Shown here in pieces: positions 5,217 through 7,613 of a DNA stretch of 7,613 bases (the stretch's first letter is position 1; every line of letters starts with the position of its first letter). The translations under genes were made by a program, and so were the position numbers. This stretch comes from Thermoplasmatales archaeon ex4484_6 (lineage in GTDB: Archaea; Thermoplasmatota; Penumbrarchaeia; Penumbrarchaeales; Penumbrarchaeaceae), in contig NJDO01000098.1 in the NCBI GenBank assembly GCA_002254385.1, positions 1-7,613 on the forward strand. The letters run 5' to 3'. The notes under the pieces were generated by a model that saw only the letters and a program-made list of their open reading frames with translations, did not search any database and was not told the DNA's origin.

Positions 5217-7421
5217 ATGAATGGGGGAAAGACAATGCGAAGATGGGTGATATTGCTCGTGATTCCCTTACTTCTGACAGTCGGGTTCATGACAGGGTTG
5301 GGTAGTCCAGAGAAGGTCCCACCATCCGGATGGGGTATTGCAGGACCCGTCGGGGCAGATGATGGAGGGAACATCACCTCGTATAAAATCGCATTCGATC
5401 GATGGGGTAATGCGATTGCCGTATGGGCACAGTCAGACGGAAAGAGGGTCAGCATCTTCTCCAGAACATACATTGACGGAATGGGGTGGGGTGCTCCCGA
5501 ACTCATCGAGCACAATGATACGGCTCATGCCTTCTATCCCCATATTGCCACCGATCCCTCTGGGAACGCCATGGCCATATGGGTACAGAGTGATCAAACG
5601 CAAATTTGTGTCTGGGTCAACATGTACATCAAAGGTGGGGGATGGGGATTGCCGGAACTTATTGCATCCTATCCTATCGGTGGAATAGGAATTTACGGAC
5701 CCAGGGTTGAATTTGATCCCCTTGGTAATGCGATTACTGTATGGGAGAAGAGGGGGTTGGAAAACGATATTTGCTCGATCAGATATACACCGGGTGCCGG
5801 GTGGGGGGGGATCGAGGAGCTTGATATCGAGGATAGAAACATGACAAGCTATCCCGATATTGGAGTGGACGCTTTGGGAAATGTCCTGGTCGTGTGGCAG
5901 CAGTGGGCGGGTTTGGGTATCAGTAGTACCATATGGTCCAACAGGTATGTTGCCGGGGCAGGATGGGGGATCCCGGAGATGATCCAGACCAATGAATCCG
6001 TATACAGCACGGGTGCGAAGATAGCAGTTGATCCTTCGGGGAATGCGGTTGCGGTATGGAGTCAGATTCTTTCAGGGGGACAGTTCGATATCTGGTCCAA
6101 CAGGTATACTGCGGGTGTGGGATGGGGTACAGCCGAGCCCATCGAGACCGATGACAGGGGTAGAGCGGTATCTCCCGCGGTTGCGGTTGACACGTCAGGA
6201 AATGCGGTTGCGGTCTGGGAACAGTATGACGGGACCAGGCAGAATATAGTGTCCAACAGGTATACTGCAGGTGTGGGATGGGGTACAGCCGAGCTCATAG
6301 AGACCGATAACACAGGATATGCCTATTCCCCTATGGTTGGCATGGATAAAGATGGCAACGGGGTCGCTGTATGGCAGCAGCACGACGGATATCGTTTCAA
6401 TATCTGGTCCAACAGGTACTTTGCCGGTACAGGCTGGGGTTCTCCCGAGCTGATAGAGTTCAATAATGAAGGGCACGCGGAGTATCCGACACTAGCCGTG
6501 GCCCCCTCCGGTAATGCGATCGCCCTCTGGAGGTACAAGTTCGAAACATCGAAGGACCTCTGGGCCAATATCTTCATAAAACCGGACACAACACCTCCTC
6601 CTTTGACCGTATCATTCCCCCCTGATGGTTTCATGACGGACAGCCCGATCCTGGAAGTATCCGGCAGGACAGAATCGGGAGCTTCCGTAACGATCAACGG
6701 GATCCAGGCAGCGGTCGGACCTGACGGTTCCTTCTCATGCAGCATCCCGCTGAGGGATGGCGCCAACATGTTGAATATCACCTCGACCGACGAATGGGGA
6801 AATTCGGTCACGGAAACCAGAGAGGTGACGTACAACGATCCGATCCATTCGGTAACGGAAGACGTGATGGCAGTTCGGAACCTGATATCACATATCGAAT
6901 CCAGTCTCCTGATACTTGAGGGAGTAGTTGATAACCTTTCTGTCAGGATGAATTCCTCGGAGGAGGGTCTTCTCTCTCTTGAAATGGAGCTTCTGGAGCT
7001 TGAAATACTGCTGAACTCGACAAATGCCACAATCCGGTCACTGGAGGCCCTGACCTCGTATCTGGGCGCTGTTGGGAACCTGACGGGCTCGGAGCTCGAG
7101 GATCTGGCAGAGATGATCGACGGTATCCGGTCCAATCTTTCAGGTCTGAGTTCGGATGTGGATGACCTCGGGTCCCTTGTTGATTCGATGAGAATGGGAT
7201 TGGAAGAGAACGCGTCCGGGGATGGGGAGATCGGGGATATTGCCGAGTCACAGGAGAGGCAGAAGGAGGATCTTGATCACCTGAGGTCCTTCGTTGAAGG
7301 TCTGACAATAGTGTTTGCAGCCTTCCTGTTGATCTTTGCCATTCTCTTCATCTCCCTTTTCCGGAGGGCCTCTGGCGGGAAGAGGCCAAGAAGTCGGGTC
7401 ATCGAGGATGATTTCGAGTAG
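5217..7421 (+). CDS. Secreted membrane-anchored protein: beta-propeller, Ig-like domain, coiled coil, C-terminal helix
   Basis: This 734-residue cell-surface protein has no assigned function. In order: signal peptide MRRWVILLVIPLLLTVGFMTG (7-27); eight repeats of about 52 residues (38-455) with the pattern D-x-x-GNAVAVW-x-Q, N-I-W-SNRY, GWG-x-x-ELIE, read as a beta-propeller; a proline-rich hinge TTPPP; an Ig-like domain (about 463-541) of the kind found in extracellular sugar-binding or structural proteins (SGRTESGASVTING, DGSFS, DGANMLNITSTDEWGN); a Leu-rich heptad coiled coil (about 545-695); one membrane helix (696-715); and a basic tail RRASGGKRPRSR. This gives an outside-facing protein with a cytosolic C-terminus. 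There are 12 N-x-S/T sequons, seven of them at 573-665, so the stalk is likely glycosylated. Start: ATG 5217 or ATG 5235. The second has GGGGGA six bases upstream and is directly followed by the basic signal n-region, so it is at least as likely. Adhesin, receptor or envelope roles are all possible. It is transcribed away from the chaperonin operon. Confidence 0.85.
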   Translation: MNGGKTMRRWVILLVIPLLLTVGFMTGLGSPEKVPPSGWGIAGPVGADDGGNITSYKIAFDRWGNAIAVWAQSDGKRVSIFSRTYIDGMGWGAPELIEHNDTAHAFYPHIATDPSGNAMAIWVQSDQTQICVWVNMYIKGGGWGLPELIASYPIGGIGIYGPRVEFDPLGNAITVWEKRGLENDICSIRYTPGAGWGGIEELDIEDRNMTSYPDIGVDALGNVLVVWQQWAGLGISSTIWSNRYVAGAGWGIPEMIQTNESVYSTGAKIAVDPSGNAVAVWSQILSGGQFDIWSNRYTAGVGWGTAEPIETDDRGRAVSPAVAVDTSGNAVAVWEQYDGTRQNIVSNRYTAGVGWGTAELIETDNTGYAYSPMVGMDKDGNGVAVWQQHDGYRFNIWSNRYFAGTGWGSPELIEFNNEGHAEYPTLAVAPSGNAIALWRYKFETSKDLWANIFIKPDTTPPPLTVSFPPDGFMTDSPILEVSGRTESGASVTINGIQAAVGPDGSFSCSIPLRDGANMLNITSTDEWGNSVTETREVTYNDPIHSVTEDVMAVRNLISHIESSLLILEGVVDNLSVRMNSSEEGLLSLEMELLELEILLNSTNATIRSLEALTSYLGAVGNLTGSELEDLAEMIDGIRSNLSGLSSDVDDLGSLVDSMRMGLEENASGDGEIGDIAESQERQKEDLDHLRSFVEGLTIVFAAFLLIFAILFISLFRRASGGKRPRSRVIEDDFE
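5223..5228 (+). promoter_or_regulatory. Ribosome-binding-like site supporting start at 5235
   Basis: GGGGGA ends six bases before ATG 5235-5237. It lies within the first codons if translation begins at 5217, so it argues for the shorter protein (728 residues). Confidence 0.4.
5328..6581 (+). repeat. Eight tandem protein repeats (about 52 codons each) forming a closed propeller
   Basis: GWG occurs at residues 38, 90, 142, 195, 249, 302, 354 and 406, and the GNA-x-x-x-W tryptophan at 70, 122, 176, 227, 281, 334, 386 and 438, so the period is 51-54 residues. The series starts with a lone GWG strand and ends with a unit that lacks GWG (LWANIFI, then the hinge). The N-terminal strand can therefore complete the last blade, the usual propeller 'velcro' closure. 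This implies eight four-stranded blades. The fold is inferred from the pattern. Confidence 0.7.
6095..6308 (+). repeat. Near-identical 58-base segments in propeller repeats 5 and 6
   Basis: Bases 6095-6152 and 6251-6308 differ at only three positions, 156 bases (52 codons) apart, whereas other repeat pairs agree mainly in protein sequence. This points to recent duplication or gene conversion between adjacent blades. Confidence 0.7.
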
Positions 7422-7514
7422 ATCCACGGACGATACACCGGTGAATGAAGGGAGATTTCCGGTTGTGATGGTTGATAGTTGGGCCGGGCATGTTTTCTCG
7501 TCATATGGTAAATT

Positions 7515-7551
7515 CAATATCCCTTACGCAAAGTGATCTTATGGGATATTG
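7515..7551. repeat. 9-bp inverted repeat downstream of the propeller gene
   Basis: CAATATCCC (7515-7523) and GGGATATTG (7543-7551) are exact inverted copies with a 19-base spacer, 94 bases after the stop codon. As RNA it would form a hairpin. No T-tract follows, so it is not a clear terminator; it may belong to the control region of a gene beyond the window. No coding region is supported in 7422-7613. Confidence 0.4.
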
Positions 7552-7555
7552 TGGT

Positions 7556-7592
7556 AAGTCCCTTCCGCTGATTGGAAAGAGAATCGGGACTT
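7556..7592. repeat. Second inverted repeat with nested inner stem
   Basis: AAGTCCC (7556-7562) pairs with GGGACTT (7586-7592). Inside it TTCC (7563-7566) pairs with GGAA (7574-7577), directly stacked on the 5' side, leaving a 7-base loop and an 8-base bulge on the 3' side. It begins four bases after the previous inverted repeat ends. The two could form consecutive hairpins in a transcript (leader, small RNA or 3' end). Confidence 0.35.
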
Positions 7593-7613
7593 CCCCATCT
7601 ATCAGCACCGGAT

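Noticed and set aside
5328..6581. Regularly spaced DNA repeats as a possible CRISPR array
   Set aside because: The period is a multiple of codons with an open frame throughout and conserved protein motifs. These are coding repeats.
6323..7135. A 270-codon minus-strand open frame opposite the propeller gene
   Set aside because: It is Ser/Arg-rich antisense to well-structured coding sequence (propeller, Ig-like domain, coiled coil) and has no motif of its own.

Overview
The window looks archaeal, most likely Thermoplasmatota or a related euryarchaeal lineage. The reasons are a group II (thermosome-type) chaperonin relative, TATA-like boxes about 25-30 bases upstream of starts with little or no leader, heavy use of AGG/AGA for Arg, and a histidine kinase whose H box reads LLLHDIGN, a form I associate with archaeal kinases. 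The lineage is an inference; no rRNA or tRNA is present.

Layout. (1) 19-1979, minus strand: a multi-PAS sensor (687-1979) followed by a histidine-kinase catalytic module (19-738) in another frame. The two probably form one sensor kinase broken by a frameshift near 744-747. (2) 1980-2271: a non-coding gap with a TATA-like box and a 9-bp inverted repeat. (3) 2272-5075, minus strand, in transcription order: the N-terminal part of a divergent thermosome-like chaperonin (4026-5075); the C-terminal part of the same fold joined by a pentaglycine linker to a CPWC glutaredoxin domain (3302-4024); and a metallo-beta-lactamase-fold hydrolase (2272-3243). (4) 5076-5216: a divergent intergenic region with a perfect 9-3-9 palindrome next to the chaperonin TATA box, plus two weaker palindromes. 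(5) 5217-7421, plus strand: a secreted, C-terminally anchored protein with eight WSNRY/GWG repeats that look like a complete beta-propeller, then an Ig-like domain, a sequon-rich coiled coil and one membrane helix. (6) 7422-7613: no gene, but two consecutive inverted repeats.

The most interesting unit is the split chaperonin-glutaredoxin pair. Its two open frames are separated by one base. The first ends in a CVGGVC tail and the second carries a CPWC redox domain. At three positions where active group II chaperonins have conserved nucleotide-site or catalytic residues (the Asp of NDG, the Asp of the intermediate-domain DA motif, and GGG), this protein has other residues. It therefore looks like a chaperonin-derived, probably ATPase-inactive, thiol-redox assembly, controlled by a dedicated dimeric regulator binding at 5109-5129. 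I do not know a described system of this kind. All family comparisons are from memory and not from database searches.
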